Below are positions 46,854 to 54,863 of a stretch of 57,611 bases of DNA, in pieces (position 1 is the stretch's first letter; the number at the start of each line of letters is the position of its first letter). The stretch spans positions 1-57,611 of IMG/VR virus record IMGVR_UViG_3300031758_006619; one strand, 5' to 3'. The notes under the pieces are model-generated. The model worked only from the letters and a program-made list of their open reading frames with translations, was not told the origin of the DNA and made no database searches. The translations under genes and the position numbers were made by a program. Origin of the DNA: a virus.

Positions 46854-47241
46854 TGGCAAAAAAGTAAAACAACCACGCTGGGCAGAGGTAGAGTGTTTGG
46901 CTAAAAACATTTACCACGAATCCCGCAATCAACCGCTTGAGGGTCAGATTGCTGTTGCGCAAGTTACAGTTAACCGTGTAGCTAGCCAACAGTTCCAAAA
47001 TACCGTGTGTGGTGTAGTTTATGCACCCAGCCAGTTTTCGTGGACACTAGACAAGCGTAAGCGTGTGCGAGATCAAGAAGCCTGGCGGGTTAGTGTTAGT
47101 ATTGCACGTGCTGTGCTAACACGCTCAATAACTCTACCACACTTTCCTGCACTATACTTTCATACACCACAAGTAAACCCACGTTGGAATCGTGGTAAGC
47201 GTGTTGTGGCCAGAATTGGAAATCATATTTTTTACAGTTGA
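46780..47241 (+). CDS. SleB-type cell wall hydrolase
   Basis: 153 residues. Signal peptide (GILCLMLVPFTLGLGNAH), then the Hydrolase_2 core: ECLAKNIYHESRNQPLEGQI with the catalytic Glu, AVAQVTVNRVASQQF, CGVVYAPSQFSWT and LPHFPALYFHTPQVNPRW. It would cut peptidoglycan from the periplasm, perhaps for infection spread or as an accessory lysin to GH19. Confidence 0.9.
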   Translation: MKTLKIGILCLMLVPFTLGLGNAHDGKKVKQPRWAEVECLAKNIYHESRNQPLEGQIAVAQVTVNRVASQQFQNTVCGVVYAPSQFSWTLDKRKRVRDQEAWRVSVSIARAVLTRSITLPHFPALYFHTPQVNPRWNRGKRVVARIGNHIFYS

Positions 47242-47280
47242 ATCCTTGAACTGAGTCTGGTATAATAAACAAATCAAGGA
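47238..47280 (+). promoter_or_regulatory. Promoter with inverted repeat
   Basis: TTGAAT (47238-47243), 17 bp, TATAAT (47261-47266); arms TCCTTGA (47243-47249) and TCAAGGA (47274-47280), the latter forming the ribosome site. Confidence 0.85.
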
Positions 47281-47289
47281 AATAATATT

Positions 47290-48045
47290 ATGAAAATCAG
47301 ACTCTTATCAGACCTGCACACAGAATTCCGTCTTCCCTACAAAACTCATGCAATGAGTGAGTATCGTGGCGAAGACGTGCTTGTGCTGGCGGGTGACATT
47401 GCCAGCGGAAGCTCCAACACCCTGGACGTTATCAAACACTTTCGTGACCAAGGCTTTCCCGAAATCATTTATGTGCCTGGCAACCACGAGTACTACGGCA
47501 CTGGCTTTGACGAGTTCAATGCTAAAATGCAAAACAAGTGCCTGGAGTTTGACAACGTGCACTTCTTAAACCCCGGCACTGTGACCATTGGTGGTGTTAA
47601 GTTTGTGGGCGGCACACTATGGACTAACTTTGGTGATAACCCCTTCAGTCAGTCGGCAGCCAAACGTGGTATCAACGACTTCCGTCAGATTCGTGACTTT
47701 GATGTAAACCGCTGTGCCAAAACCTACTACCAGCACCTTGGATATATTCAAGATCAGTATGAGCAGCGTGGCGACTCAAAGGTTGTGGTTGTCACACACT
47801 TCTTACCAGCTCGTGAGTGCATTGCACCACGCTTTCGTGGAGCAAACTTACTAAATGACTACTTTGCTAATAACCTTGGTGAGTATATTTCTACTATGTC
47901 TAATGCTACTTGGCTTTTTGGCCACACACATGATGCTACTGATATTGTGCTTGGTGATACTCGTGTGGTTGCTAATCCACATGGTTACTACAATGCGCTA
48001 AACGACGGCGTTGGCTTTGACCCTTTTAAAACTATTGTGGTATGA
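47290..48045 (+). CDS. Metallophosphoesterase
   Basis: 251 residues. RLLSDLHTEFR, VLAGDIASG, YVPGNHEYYG, VVTHFLPARE and LFGHTHDATD are the five calcineurin-type metallophosphoesterase motifs. Substrate could be a nucleotide, a cyclic signalling nucleotide or a phosphoester on DNA; sequence does not decide. Own promoter. Confidence 0.92.
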   Translation: MKIRLLSDLHTEFRLPYKTHAMSEYRGEDVLVLAGDIASGSSNTLDVIKHFRDQGFPEIIYVPGNHEYYGTGFDEFNAKMQNKCLEFDNVHFLNPGTVTIGGVKFVGGTLWTNFGDNPFSQSAAKRGINDFRQIRDFDVNRCAKTYYQHLGYIQDQYEQRGDSKVVVVTHFLPARECIAPRFRGANLLNDYFANNLGEYISTMSNATWLFGHTHDATDIVLGDTRVVANPHGYYNALNDGVGFDPFKTIVV

Positions 48046-48206
48046 ACAACAGATACTTAAACAGTTTACTACTCGGTCTACTAGGTGACATAAACCTAGT
48101 AGAACGCTGGTGGACGACACCTAACCGTGGCTTTAATATGCAATGTCCGTGTGATGTTGCAGAATCAGAAGTCCGCCGCTATCTTGAATCTTACTGCTTT
48201 AAATAA
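48042..48206 (+). CDS. 54-residue conserved protein
   Basis: MNNRYLNSLLLGLLGDINLV, then ERWWTTPNRGFNMQCPCDVA and VRRYLESYCFK. The WWxxPNxxF...PxxVxxYL pattern is typical of small phage proteins. Start overlaps the phosphoesterase stop (ATGA). Confidence 0.75.
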   Translation: MNNRYLNSLLLGLLGDINLVERWWTTPNRGFNMQCPCDVAESEVRRYLESYCFK

Positions 48207-48207
48207 C

Positions 48208-49134
48208 ATGACCAACACCGAAGACCTTATCACAGCCCGTGTACTAGCCGACTCAGTTAGTCCAGAGGGTCAGCGCATGACTACCATGGAAATTGAGTAC
48301 CCAAGGTTTATCTTGGCTGAACTCAATACGCACCGTATGTTATCAAAGAATTCGGCGTCAAGTCGTGCTATTCCTGTTAAAACCATGCACGAACACATTC
48401 GTAACAATACTGCTGGGCCTGTATACTGGGGTGTTAATCAACCAGGTATGAAGGCTAAAACGTGCTTGGATGCCGAAGATACTGTTGAAGCACTCATGAT
48501 CTGGGAACAGGCTCGTGATAGCGCACTTGATTATGCCGGTCAGCTTGCTGATCTTAACCTGCACAAGCAGATCACCAACCGCATCACAGAGCCTTGGATG
48601 ACGATGAAAACTGTGATTTCGGGCACTGAGTGGGCAAACTACTTTTGGTTGCGTGACCACCCAGATGCACAGCCAGAGATTGCACTGCTAGCAAACAAAA
48701 TGCACAGTGTGTATGAGGCCAGCTCACCACAACTATTACATCCAGGAGAATGGCATGTTCCTTATGTTACTACTCACCGTGACAATTATTCTGGTGTTTT
48801 GCATTATCTTGACAGTAATGACAAGTATATCACAGCAAAAGAAGCGTGCATTATCAGCGCTAGCTGCTGTGCTCAAGTGTCGTATCGCAAGAATGATGAT
48901 AGCTACGAAAAAGCACTAAAAATCTTCCAACAGTTAATTGAAAGCGAACCAGCACACGCTAGCCCAGTTGAGCATCAGGCCACTCCTATGGATGTGGAAT
49001 CAATGTGCCGTTTTGAACCAGAAACTTGGCAACCTGGAGTTACTCATGTGAGTGCTAACAGTGACTTGTGGTCGGGTAATCTTCGTGGTTGGATTCAGCA
49101 CCGCAAACTTATTCCCAAGGAGGCACGCTGGTGA
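48208..49134 (+). CDS. thyX: FAD-dependent thymidylate synthase
   Basis: 308 residues from the ATG at 48208. The ThyX flavin/substrate signature appears as AELNTHRMLSKNSASSRAIP; further TEWANYFWLRDHPDAQPEI and CRFEPETWQPGVTHVSANSD. It methylates dUMP to dTMP using FAD and methylenetetrahydrofolate, completing the dUTPase route. It ends with GTGA overlapping the next gene. Confidence 0.93.
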   Translation: MTNTEDLITARVLADSVSPEGQRMTTMEIEYPRFILAELNTHRMLSKNSASSRAIPVKTMHEHIRNNTAGPVYWGVNQPGMKAKTCLDAEDTVEALMIWEQARDSALDYAGQLADLNLHKQITNRITEPWMTMKTVISGTEWANYFWLRDHPDAQPEIALLANKMHSVYEASSPQLLHPGEWHVPYVTTHRDNYSGVLHYLDSNDKYITAKEACIISASCCAQVSYRKNDDSYEKALKIFQQLIESEPAHASPVEHQATPMDVESMCRFEPETWQPGVTHVSANSDLWSGNLRGWIQHRKLIPKEARW

Positions 49135-49493
49135 ACGTAGTCTTATATACAAACGATTTCGAGCCAATTACTGTGCTTGACTTGCCGCAGTGGTTGCTGG
49201 AGCAGCTAGAGCGGCAAGGTGCGGTGCGTGTGGCTGTGATGCGTCCAGTACAGTTTGGGATCGGTGATGGTGTCGCAGTTGGTTCAGTTGAGGGTCCAGA
49301 AGTGGTTACTATCTACTGTGAAAAGCTACGCTGGAAAGACGGCACAGTTAAGCCTATACTGGTTACCGACGACGACGAACTTGCACTCTCACTTAAACCT
49401 GAGTGGTTACCAGGTCAGCGTCAACGTGTTCAAAGCTATCAGCAAGCCATACGTGGTCTAACTGATAGCCTTGTTCGTGCAATGCGAAAATAG
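49131..49493 (+). CDS. Conserved small phage protein
   Basis: 120 residues from a GTG overlapping the thyX stop. VVLYTNDFEPITVLDLPQWL then GAVRVAVMRPVQFG; a mixed alpha-beta protein. The first 20 residues follow a pattern seen beside thyX in other phages. Function unknown. Confidence 0.7.
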   Translation: MNVVLYTNDFEPITVLDLPQWLLEQLERQGAVRVAVMRPVQFGIGDGVAVGSVEGPEVVTIYCEKLRWKDGTVKPILVTDDDELALSLKPEWLPGQRQRVQSYQQAIRGLTDSLVRAMRK

Positions 49494-49497
49494 ACTC

Positions 49498-49541
49498 TTG
49501 ATTTCCTAGTTTGTGTGAGTTATAATAATTTATTCACTAGG
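49498..49541 (+). promoter_or_regulatory. Promoter with inverted repeat
   Basis: TTGATT (49498-49503), 17 bp, TATAAT (49521-49526); arms CCTAGT (49505-49510) and ACTAGG (49536-49541). Confidence 0.8.
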
Positions 49542-49550
49542 AGATCAGCC

Positions 49551-49745
49551 ATGTATTTTTGCGTAAAATGTTCAGATGACGTAAACCCACGCCGTTGGGC
49601 ATTGGGCAAACACACATGCTTGCCGTGTGGTGAAGTGGTTGCACGCCAATTCAAGCACTGTATTGTGCCAATGGCCAAAAGCAACTATCAACCGGTTACT
49701 GATCTCTCAACACTCAAACAACTAAACAAATATGCTAGAACTTAA
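49551..49745 (+). CDS. Zinc-ribbon phage protein
   Basis: 64 residues from the ATG at 49551 with ribosome site ggagatc. Two CxxC (YFCVKCSDDVNPRRWALG, HTCLPCGEVVARQF) followed by HCIVPMAKSNYQPVTDLSTL. A conserved small zinc protein of phages, possible transcription or DNA contact. Confidence 0.8.
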   Translation: MYFCVKCSDDVNPRRWALGKHTCLPCGEVVARQFKHCIVPMAKSNYQPVTDLSTLKQLNKYART

Positions 49746-49938
49746 AATTCAATGTCAAGACGCAGACGAAGCTCGTATGTACCTTAATGCAGTGCAGTAT
49801 CACAATTTGCTAGACGATCTACGCAATGCGCTTCGCAGTGCACAAAAGCATGGAACTGATCAGGATGTGGTCAAAGTTGTCGAAAACTTCTTTCCAGATA
49901 TTACCATTGCTTGCGACAACCATCAAGGACCGTACTAA
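49732..49938 (+). CDS. Small helical phage protein
   Basis: 68 residues. ADEARMYLNAVQYHNLLDDL, RNALRSAQKHGTDQDVVKVV: a conserved-looking pattern of small proteins in phage early regions. Overlaps both neighbours slightly. Confidence 0.75.
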   Translation: MLELKIQCQDADEARMYLNAVQYHNLLDDLRNALRSAQKHGTDQDVVKVVENFFPDITIACDNHQGPY

Positions 49939-50075
49939 TGTTCTTACAGCTTTTAGACCAGCTGTTTGTGTGGTTTGCAAAGCTGTTAAGTTACATAGCT
50001 GTAGCACTCATACTAAGCTTATGGTCACTGGTTTTTATTGCCATTGTTGCTAACATTTATAAACTAATAAAATGA
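49938..50075 (+). CDS. 45-residue membrane protein
   Basis: MFLQLLDQLFVWFAKLLSYI then AVALILSLWSLVFIAIVANI. A single long hydrophobic segment with Lys end. Stop and start overlaps (TAATG, ATGA) with both neighbours show it is part of the operon. Confidence 0.7.
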   Translation: MFLQLLDQLFVWFAKLLSYIAVALILSLWSLVFIAIVANIYKLIK

Positions 50076-50389
50076 AACCTAAATTTAACTTAAAACGCGA
50101 ATTCAACCAGTGGTTTTTTGACGAACAATATCCAGAAATGGGTTCAAATCGTGCACAAGTCTATGGTTACGGCAATCCAGGCAACAAGGACAACCGTGAC
50201 TACTGGATGGGCCAGGCATTTGAAGCCGGTGCACAGGCTATGTGGAATGAAATCAACTATACTCTGGCTCAGTACGCTTGTGCAGTTGAGGGTTGCGACC
50301 CTTATATGATCGAACCATGCGAAGTATATGACAGTGCTCGTGAAAGCTTGCACTATCACATCCACCAACAATTGAGGTTATTTCCATGA
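50072..50389 (+). CDS. Conserved protein, unknown
   Basis: 105 residues. Aromatic-rich (FNQWFFDEQYPEMGSNRAQV, NRDYWMGQAFEAGAQAMWNE). Coupled to neighbours by ATGA overlaps. Not recognised. Confidence 0.7.
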   Translation: MKPKFNLKREFNQWFFDEQYPEMGSNRAQVYGYGNPGNKDNRDYWMGQAFEAGAQAMWNEINYTLAQYACAVEGCDPYMIEPCEVYDSARESLHYHIHQQLRLFP

Positions 50390-51072
50390 AAGTAAAAATC
50401 GGTAAATACACTACTTGGGTTGGACCTTATCAGATTGCTGATGCGCTCTGCTTTTGGGTCAAACCTGTGCGTGATGAATATGGCATGAAGTCCAAGCCAG
50501 ACTGGGTTCATGAATTTGGTACTTGGTTGGCAGAAAATCGTGATGGAACTGACAGCTGGATTACTCGTGTGTGCCAGTGGGTTGAGTCCAAGAAGTCTCG
50601 TCAAATTTATGTGAAAATTGATCGTTGGGACACTTGGGGCATGGACCACACACTGGCACTGATTGTGTTGCCAATGCTCCGTCAACTGCAAGCCACCAAG
50701 CACGGTGCGCCATACGTAGACGATGCAGATGTGCCTGACGAACTCAAAAGCACCTCAGCACCACCCAAAGAGCATGAGTATGATACTGATGCCAACCACT
50801 TCCACCGCTGGGATTGGGTGTTGAATGAAATGATCTTTGCCTTTACCGCCAAGCGTGATGGTACATGGCAAGACAAGTACTCTAGTGGTGTGCATGACTG
50901 GAGTTCGGAACCTTGTGCATGGGATGACTCAGGCAAGCCTACAATGTATCGTATGATTACTGGCCCCAATGACACTTACAAGTGCGACTATGATGCAATG
51001 GCCGTTGAACAAGCACGTATCACCAACGGCTTTCGACTATTCGGCAAATACTACGAGAATTTGTGGGATTAA
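50386..51072 (+). CDS. Conserved phage protein, unknown function
   Basis: 228 residues. IGKYTTWVGPYQIADALCFW near the start, YVKIDRWDTWGMDHTLALIV and MIFAFTAKRDGTWQD are hallmarks of a conserved T4-like phage protein with no assigned role. His/Trp/Asp-rich, possibly metal-binding. Confidence 0.8.
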   Translation: MKVKIGKYTTWVGPYQIADALCFWVKPVRDEYGMKSKPDWVHEFGTWLAENRDGTDSWITRVCQWVESKKSRQIYVKIDRWDTWGMDHTLALIVLPMLRQLQATKHGAPYVDDADVPDELKSTSAPPKEHEYDTDANHFHRWDWVLNEMIFAFTAKRDGTWQDKYSSGVHDWSSEPCAWDDSGKPTMYRMITGPNDTYKCDYDAMAVEQARITNGFRLFGKYYENLWD

Positions 51073-51073
51073 T

Positions 51074-51274
51074 ATGACTGTTTTAACCATTGTTGCCTTA
51101 ATCTGTGCTGTGGTGATTGTTGGAGGTATTGTGTGGTTTGCACAACAAAATCCCACGATTGTGTGCAACTCCAACGGCTGTACTGGCAACTGCGACCAGG
51201 GCCGCTGTTGCACTTGTGTAAACGACCTACCAGACACCAACCCCAACTGGCCATTTCCACACAATCGACCATAA
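51074..51274 (+). CDS. Small membrane-anchored Cys-rich protein
   Basis: 66 residues. N-terminal transmembrane segment (IVALICAVVIVGGIVWFA) then a seven-Cys domain (CNSNGCTGNCDQGRCCTCVN). Probably faces the periplasm. Followed by a terminator. Confidence 0.7.
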   Translation: MTVLTIVALICAVVIVGGIVWFAQQNPTIVCNSNGCTGNCDQGRCCTCVNDLPDTNPNWPFPHNRP

Positions 51275-51301
51275 GTGTTGCGTTTTAGCAACAAATTTCC
51301 G

Positions 51302-51334
51302 CCACAAGTGTTATCTTGCACTTGTGGCTTTTGT
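51302..51334 (+). terminator. Intrinsic terminator
   Basis: CCACAAGTG/CACTTGTGG (51302-51310, 51319-51327), 8 base loop, then CTTTTGTT. The -35 box of the next promoter overlaps its 3' arm. Confidence 0.85.
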
Positions 51335-51350
51335 TCGTTTGCGGTATAAT
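51322..51350 (+). promoter_or_regulatory. Promoter overlapping terminator arm
   Basis: TTGTGG (51322-51327), 17 bp, TATAAT (51345-51350). Confidence 0.75.
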
Positions 51351-51371
51351 ATAGGCTATAAAGGAGAAATT

Positions 51372-51626
51372 ATGATTAAACCAAAAACACTTTGTATGAT
51401 TCGTGGTGTTCCACACGGCCAGCTTGGATCGGACTGTAACGGCAAAATTGTGGTTGCTACCAGCCTAATGCATGACGACGTGTGGAGTATTACTCCCAAC
51501 GTGGTTACCGCTGTAGGCGGCGGTTTGCGCAGGCTGGTTGCTAGCCGTGCACACTACTTACACCCACTGGACAATCCACCAGAAGGTGCCCTCGATACCA
51601 TTTCAACACGCAAGGAACTTGTATGA
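51372..51626 (+). CDS. Small conserved beta-barrel-like protein
   Basis: 84 residues from the ATG at 51372 with ribosome site aaaggag. TLCMIRGVPHGQLGSDCNGK, VWSITPNVVTAVGGGLRRLV: looks like an SH3/KOW-type barrel. Start overlaps downstream gene at 51623. Confidence 0.7.
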   Translation: MIKPKTLCMIRGVPHGQLGSDCNGKIVVATSLMHDDVWSITPNVVTAVGGGLRRLVASRAHYLHPLDNPPEGALDTISTRKELV

Positions 51627-51904
51627 CACAAATTGTAATCAACTGTGAACATGGCGGATTTGGTCTTAGCGATCAAGCACAAGCACGTTATCGTGAGCTA
51701 GCTGGAATACCAGTTGCAGAGTTTCGCTGGGAACTTGATCGCAGTGATCCGCACTTAGTACAAACAGTACTTGAGTTGGGTGAAGCGGCCAATGGCCGCT
51801 ATGCTGACCTAAAAGTGGTGACCATTCCTGACGATGTTGAGTGGACAATCTGTGAATATGATGGGTGTGAGTGGGTTGCTGAAGCTCACCGTACTTGGAG
51901 TTAA
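51623..51904 (+). CDS. Conserved small phage protein
   Basis: 93 residues. VINCEHGGFGLSDQAQARYR then RSDPHLVQTVLELGEAANGR, and DDVEWTICEYDGCEWVAE. The N(C)xxxGGFGLSxxAxxxY and RxDPxLVxxVExLG...W.I.EYDGxEWVxE patterns recur in many phages. Function unknown. Confidence 0.85.
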   Translation: MTQIVINCEHGGFGLSDQAQARYRELAGIPVAEFRWELDRSDPHLVQTVLELGEAANGRYADLKVVTIPDDVEWTICEYDGCEWVAEAHRTWS

Positions 51905-51905
51905 C

Positions 51906-52217
51906 ATGACACTACAAGCACTATTACCACCACGACTGCGTGAGTGGTCAGAAATCGGCCCCGTACAACGTGCAGAACTGGAAGAATTTGCACACAGGTT
52001 GTTAGCACAACAAACCAAGGCAATTACAGCTGATGGTGTGTTAGTCCAGGCTGGAGCCGAAGTATGGATCATTGACGGTGTTGGCGGCGTAAAACCCACC
52101 AGCGTTCGCAATACCGAGGCTGTTACCAACTACTACCTATTCGGCAACATTCCTGTAGCCCACAGCTTTTCAACTCGCGAAGCTGCACTCAAATATCAAA
52201 AATACCATGCCAATTAA
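51906..52217 (+). CDS. Small protein, unknown
   Basis: 103 residues from the ATG at 51906. PPRLREWSEIGPVQRAELEE then VLVQAGAEVWIIDGVGGVKP and FGNIPVAHSFSTREAALKYQ. Overlaps the next gene by 11 bases. Not recognised. Confidence 0.65.
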   Translation: MTLQALLPPRLREWSEIGPVQRAELEEFAHRLLAQQTKAITADGVLVQAGAEVWIIDGVGGVKPTSVRNTEAVTNYYLFGNIPVAHSFSTREAALKYQKYHAN

Positions 52218-52533
52218 ACCCACACATCAAGCCGCTTATGATTACGCAATGGCCACACTCAAGCAGTCCGCAGGAGAAATCATGCTGGACAAAGCTCTCC
52301 GCACCTTAGGGTCGGACAATCAAATCATTGATCTTTGCGAGCCTATTTTAGTAGCTTACCGCAAACTACTTACTGAAGTCATAGGTCTGCAACTTATGGA
52401 CTGGCTGGACTGGTGGATGTATGAAACGGACTATGGCACTAAAGCAATGGAGTTCACTATAGACGGTACCAGCTATGACCCTACCACAATGACACTTTAC
52501 CGATTCTTGGAGACTGTTGATGCGAATGCTTAA
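52207..52533 (+). CDS. Small acidic protein, unknown
   Basis: 108 residues. Helix-rich with a WLDWWMYETDYG aromatic patch, and FTIDGTSYDPTTMTLYRFLE. Contains one TTAGGGTC octamer in its frame. The WxxWxxYETDxG pattern is common in unnamed phage proteins. Confidence 0.7.
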   Translation: MPIKPTHQAAYDYAMATLKQSAGEIMLDKALRTLGSDNQIIDLCEPILVAYRKLLTEVIGLQLMDWLDWWMYETDYGTKAMEFTIDGTSYDPTTMTLYRFLETVDANA

Positions 52534-52774
52534 ACACAGGCTTCATGAGGGCATCAACACCATTGAGCACTTTGGCACAATGCAGCTCAAGTACTTAGAC
52601 TATCAAGATGGGAAACTACACGGTTGGTTTTTACAACACGATGGCACAGAACCAGACAGCTACCAAGTGTACATTGCACTTACTGGTGAAACAGTACATG
52701 ACGAGTACCAGTACGTGACGAGCACTCAAACACAAATTAGTGGTGGTTACTACGTGGTACATGCCTACGACTAA
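52520..52774 (+). CDS. Small protein, unknown
   Basis: 84 residues from the ATG at 52520; two other starts (TTG 52517, ATG 52526) are close. Beta-rich (MQLKYLDYQDGKLHGWFLQH). Last gene before a noncoding gap. Confidence 0.6.
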   Translation: MRMLKHRLHEGINTIEHFGTMQLKYLDYQDGKLHGWFLQHDGTEPDSYQVYIALTGETVHDEYQYVTSTQTQISGGYYVVHAYD

Positions 52775-52839
52775 AAACACTGACCCTAAGCCGCCAAATT
52801 TCAGCACCATAAAACACTCGCCAAAATATAAAAGCAGAG

Positions 52840-52845
52840 TATAAT
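52840..52845 (+). promoter_or_regulatory. -10 box, leaderless configuration
   Basis: TATAAT followed by exactly six bases and the ATG of the MazG-like gene. No good -35 box at 16-18 bp, so it may need an activator. Confidence 0.55.
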
Positions 52846-52851
52846 TAACAC

Positions 52852-53106
52852 ATGAACACACAATACTTGATCTGTAAACTGCAGGAGGAAGCAGCTGAGG
52901 TAATTCAAGCGGTAAGCAAAATCAACCGTTTTGGTGAACAAAACAAACACCCAGACAGAACAACCACCAACAAACAAGAACTGGTAGGTGAATTAGAAGA
53001 TTTTCTTGCAATTCTCGCAGTTCTTGAACAGACCCAATGGATCGACTTGACCCTAAGCAGCAACAATATCAAAACCAAGGCAATCGGACTGCTTAAAAAT
53101 AACTAA
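52852..53106 (+). CDS. MazG-like nucleotide pyrophosphohydrolase
   Basis: 84 residues. LQEEAAEVIQAVSKINRFG holds the ExxE half of the MazG metal site and ELVGELEDFLAILAVLEQT the ExxD half. Single-domain MazG-like proteins of phages hydrolyse NTPs or (p)ppGpp-type nucleotides. The mRNA may be leaderless. Confidence 0.85.
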   Translation: MNTQYLICKLQEEAAEVIQAVSKINRFGEQNKHPDRTTTNKQELVGELEDFLAILAVLEQTQWIDLTLSSNNIKTKAIGLLKNN

Positions 53107-53153
53107 ACGAGATTTACAAATATAACGATCTCAGGCTCACATAAAAATACACC

Positions 53154-53182
53154 TTGATTTCTTCGAAAAAGTGTGCTATAAT
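53154..53182 (+). promoter_or_regulatory. Promoter of 6S-like RNA
   Basis: TTGATT (53154-53159), 17 bp, TATAAT (53177-53182); predicted start about 53189. No ribosome site or reading frame follows. Confidence 0.85.
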
Positions 53183-53188
53183 ATTAGT

Positions 53189-53341
53189 AATTAAAGAAGA
53201 TAAGTACTAGGGCAGAGTGTTATTTTATAGTAACCTCGGGGAAGTTAGAAAGTCCATAGATCTTTCTAATCTTCCACGATTTGGTAAACTGTACTAAATA
53301 ACAGGCTCTGCCCTCCAACTGCCTAAATAGGGCCACTATTT
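53189..53341 (+). ncRNA. Rod-like noncoding RNA, 6S RNA-like
   Basis: Outer stem 53210-53225 with 53296-53313 (GGGCAGAG...TGTTATTT against AAATAACA...CTCTGCCC, 16 bp, two-base bulge); large internal bubble (53226-53239 and 53276-53295) holding TATAGT; inner stem 53240-53252 with 53262-53275 (13 bp, one bulge); 9 base apical loop. This closing stem-bubble-apical stem plan is that of 6S RNA. A weak terminator-like hairpin AAATAG/CTATTT (53325-53341) follows. Confidence 0.7.
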
Positions 53342-53386
53342 GTGTTTTCTATACTAAAGATATTGTGTTTTCTATACTAAAGATAT
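53341..53386 (+). repeat. Tandem 23 bp duplication
   Basis: A 23 bp unit beginning TGTGTTTTCTATACTAAAG occurs twice without spacer or mismatch (53341-53363, 53364-53386), immediately after the 6S-like RNA hairpin. Confidence 0.95.
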
Positions 53387-53499
53387 TGTGGTTGGCTGTA
53401 TCACACCGTACAAACCGTGGATTATGCCCCACTTTCCCACTCACCAACTAAACCTGGTGACCCCCAACCGACCCACTTTAGGGTCATACTACAATTCCA

Positions 53500-54516
53500 A
53501 TGAACGACATTAAATTACTAGATTTTCCACAACTTGCCAAAGATTTTCAACAAACCTTTGTGCAGCTACGAGACGAACGATTAGCTTTAGCACAACGATT
53601 AGCAGAACGCAAGTATAGACAACAGTGGCAGCAAACTTATGATGGACTGCAAAACTTTGACAGCGAAGCTGGCAGTGATGGCATAGCCGAAGCTGTCACA
53701 GAAACACTAGGCGAATTTGACCCAGGCAGAGTCCAGCTTAGTGATACAGTCATACAGCAGTGCCGCCAAGAAGCCAAAGCGGCTGTGTGTGAAGCTTGGG
53801 CAGTAAAAAATATGATTTCACAAAAGCTAAGTTGGCTGCCACATCAGATGTTAGCATATTTTGGTACTTGGCAAGCTGTTCGAGATGAGTCGGGTAAGTA
53901 TTCGGCAACGCTTACCTGGGATATGAACACACGACAGCGTGGAGATTACTACGCCTTAGGGTCGGGACTGCTAGCTACTAGTGCTCGCACAAATTTCTTC
54001 AAGGATGCGCCTAAGGGTAATCAGCAGTATAAATCCATTATCAATCCAATGGTTCCAATAGTCCTGGCTGGATTTAAAAAGTATCAAGGCATTAAGTACT
54101 CGGACTGGAGTCTTGAAGGTCTGGAAACTCTACTAGACGCAGAGCTGGCAAAGCTTGTTGGTGTTACGGTGCCAGAAATCTCCCACAGCGACCTACTTGC
54201 ACTACGCAACACTGCCATAACAGATCGTAGCGGCCCAAGGGCAGGTATCCCCAATAACCCAAGTACCTGCACCAAGCTCAATCACTTGGCAGATACGGCT
54301 TTGGGACACCTACCTAAACTTGCCAAATATATGGTATTACAAACTTGGGCATGTCACCCAACCAATCGCAACGAGTACATGATTCTTGATCCCAATGACT
54401 GGGATGCGATCCCAGAACCTCTAATCAGCAAAGATATTTTCTTGCAACAAACCGCAAAGCCTGTAGCTACTAGAGTAGCTCAGTTTGCTGATAACACAGA
54501 CCTGCCTTGGCTATAA
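53500..54516 (+). CDS. Conserved phage protein, unknown
   Basis: 338 residues. N-terminal coiled region (LRDERLALAQRLAERKYRQQ), LPHQMLAYFGTWQAVRDESG, then LSGLLATSAR-like text (SGLLATSARTNFFKDAP) and a C-terminal LGHLPKLAKYMVLQTWACHP followed by NRNEYMILDPNDWDAIPEPL. The C-terminal pattern recurs in T4-like phage proteins without assigned function. A TTAGGGTC octamer lies in its leader and another in its frame. Confidence 0.75.
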   Translation: MNDIKLLDFPQLAKDFQQTFVQLRDERLALAQRLAERKYRQQWQQTYDGLQNFDSEAGSDGIAEAVTETLGEFDPGRVQLSDTVIQQCRQEAKAAVCEAWAVKNMISQKLSWLPHQMLAYFGTWQAVRDESGKYSATLTWDMNTRQRGDYYALGSGLLATSARTNFFKDAPKGNQQYKSIINPMVPIVLAGFKKYQGIKYSDWSLEGLETLLDAELAKLVGVTVPEISHSDLLALRNTAITDRSGPRAGIPNNPSTCTKLNHLADTALGHLPKLAKYMVLQTWACHPTNRNEYMILDPNDWDAIPEPLISKDIFLQQTAKPVATRVAQFADNTDLPWL

Positions 54517-54527
54517 TGGAGACTCAA

Positions 54528-54845
54528 ATGCGTTATACCAAAGAAATTTGTGACCGTATGGTCCAAGACTACCAAGCCCAGGTGCCAGTACATGAAATTG
54601 CCATGCAACTAGACGTACCAGAGCGATCGGTAATTGCCAAGCTTAGTTCACTAGGTGTCTACCAAAAGAAAACCTACACCAACAAACGTGGTGAGGTGCC
54701 GGTGAAGAAGTCGGAGCATATTGAAAGGATTGCAGACCTCTTGGACTGCGATCTAGAGTTGCTGGAATCGCTTGAGAAGGTCAACAAACTGGTACTAAAG
54801 TTAATCGAACAAAAATTGCAACAAGTTGACCCTAAACCGAGTTAA
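54528..54845 (+). CDS. HTH paralog, two-part regulator
   Basis: 105 residues from the ATG at 54528 (ribosome site tggag). YTKEICDRMVQDYQAQVPVH then IAMQLDVPERSVIAKLSSLG and GVYQKKTYTNKRGEVPVKKS, followed by the helical half LLESLEKVNKLVLKLIEQKL. Same architecture as the protein at 56187. Likely a small DNA-binding regulator. Confidence 0.8.
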   Translation: MRYTKEICDRMVQDYQAQVPVHEIAMQLDVPERSVIAKLSSLGVYQKKTYTNKRGEVPVKKSEHIERIADLLDCDLELLESLEKVNKLVLKLIEQKLQQVDPKPS

Positions 54846-54863
54846 TTGGCCACAAATGGCCCA

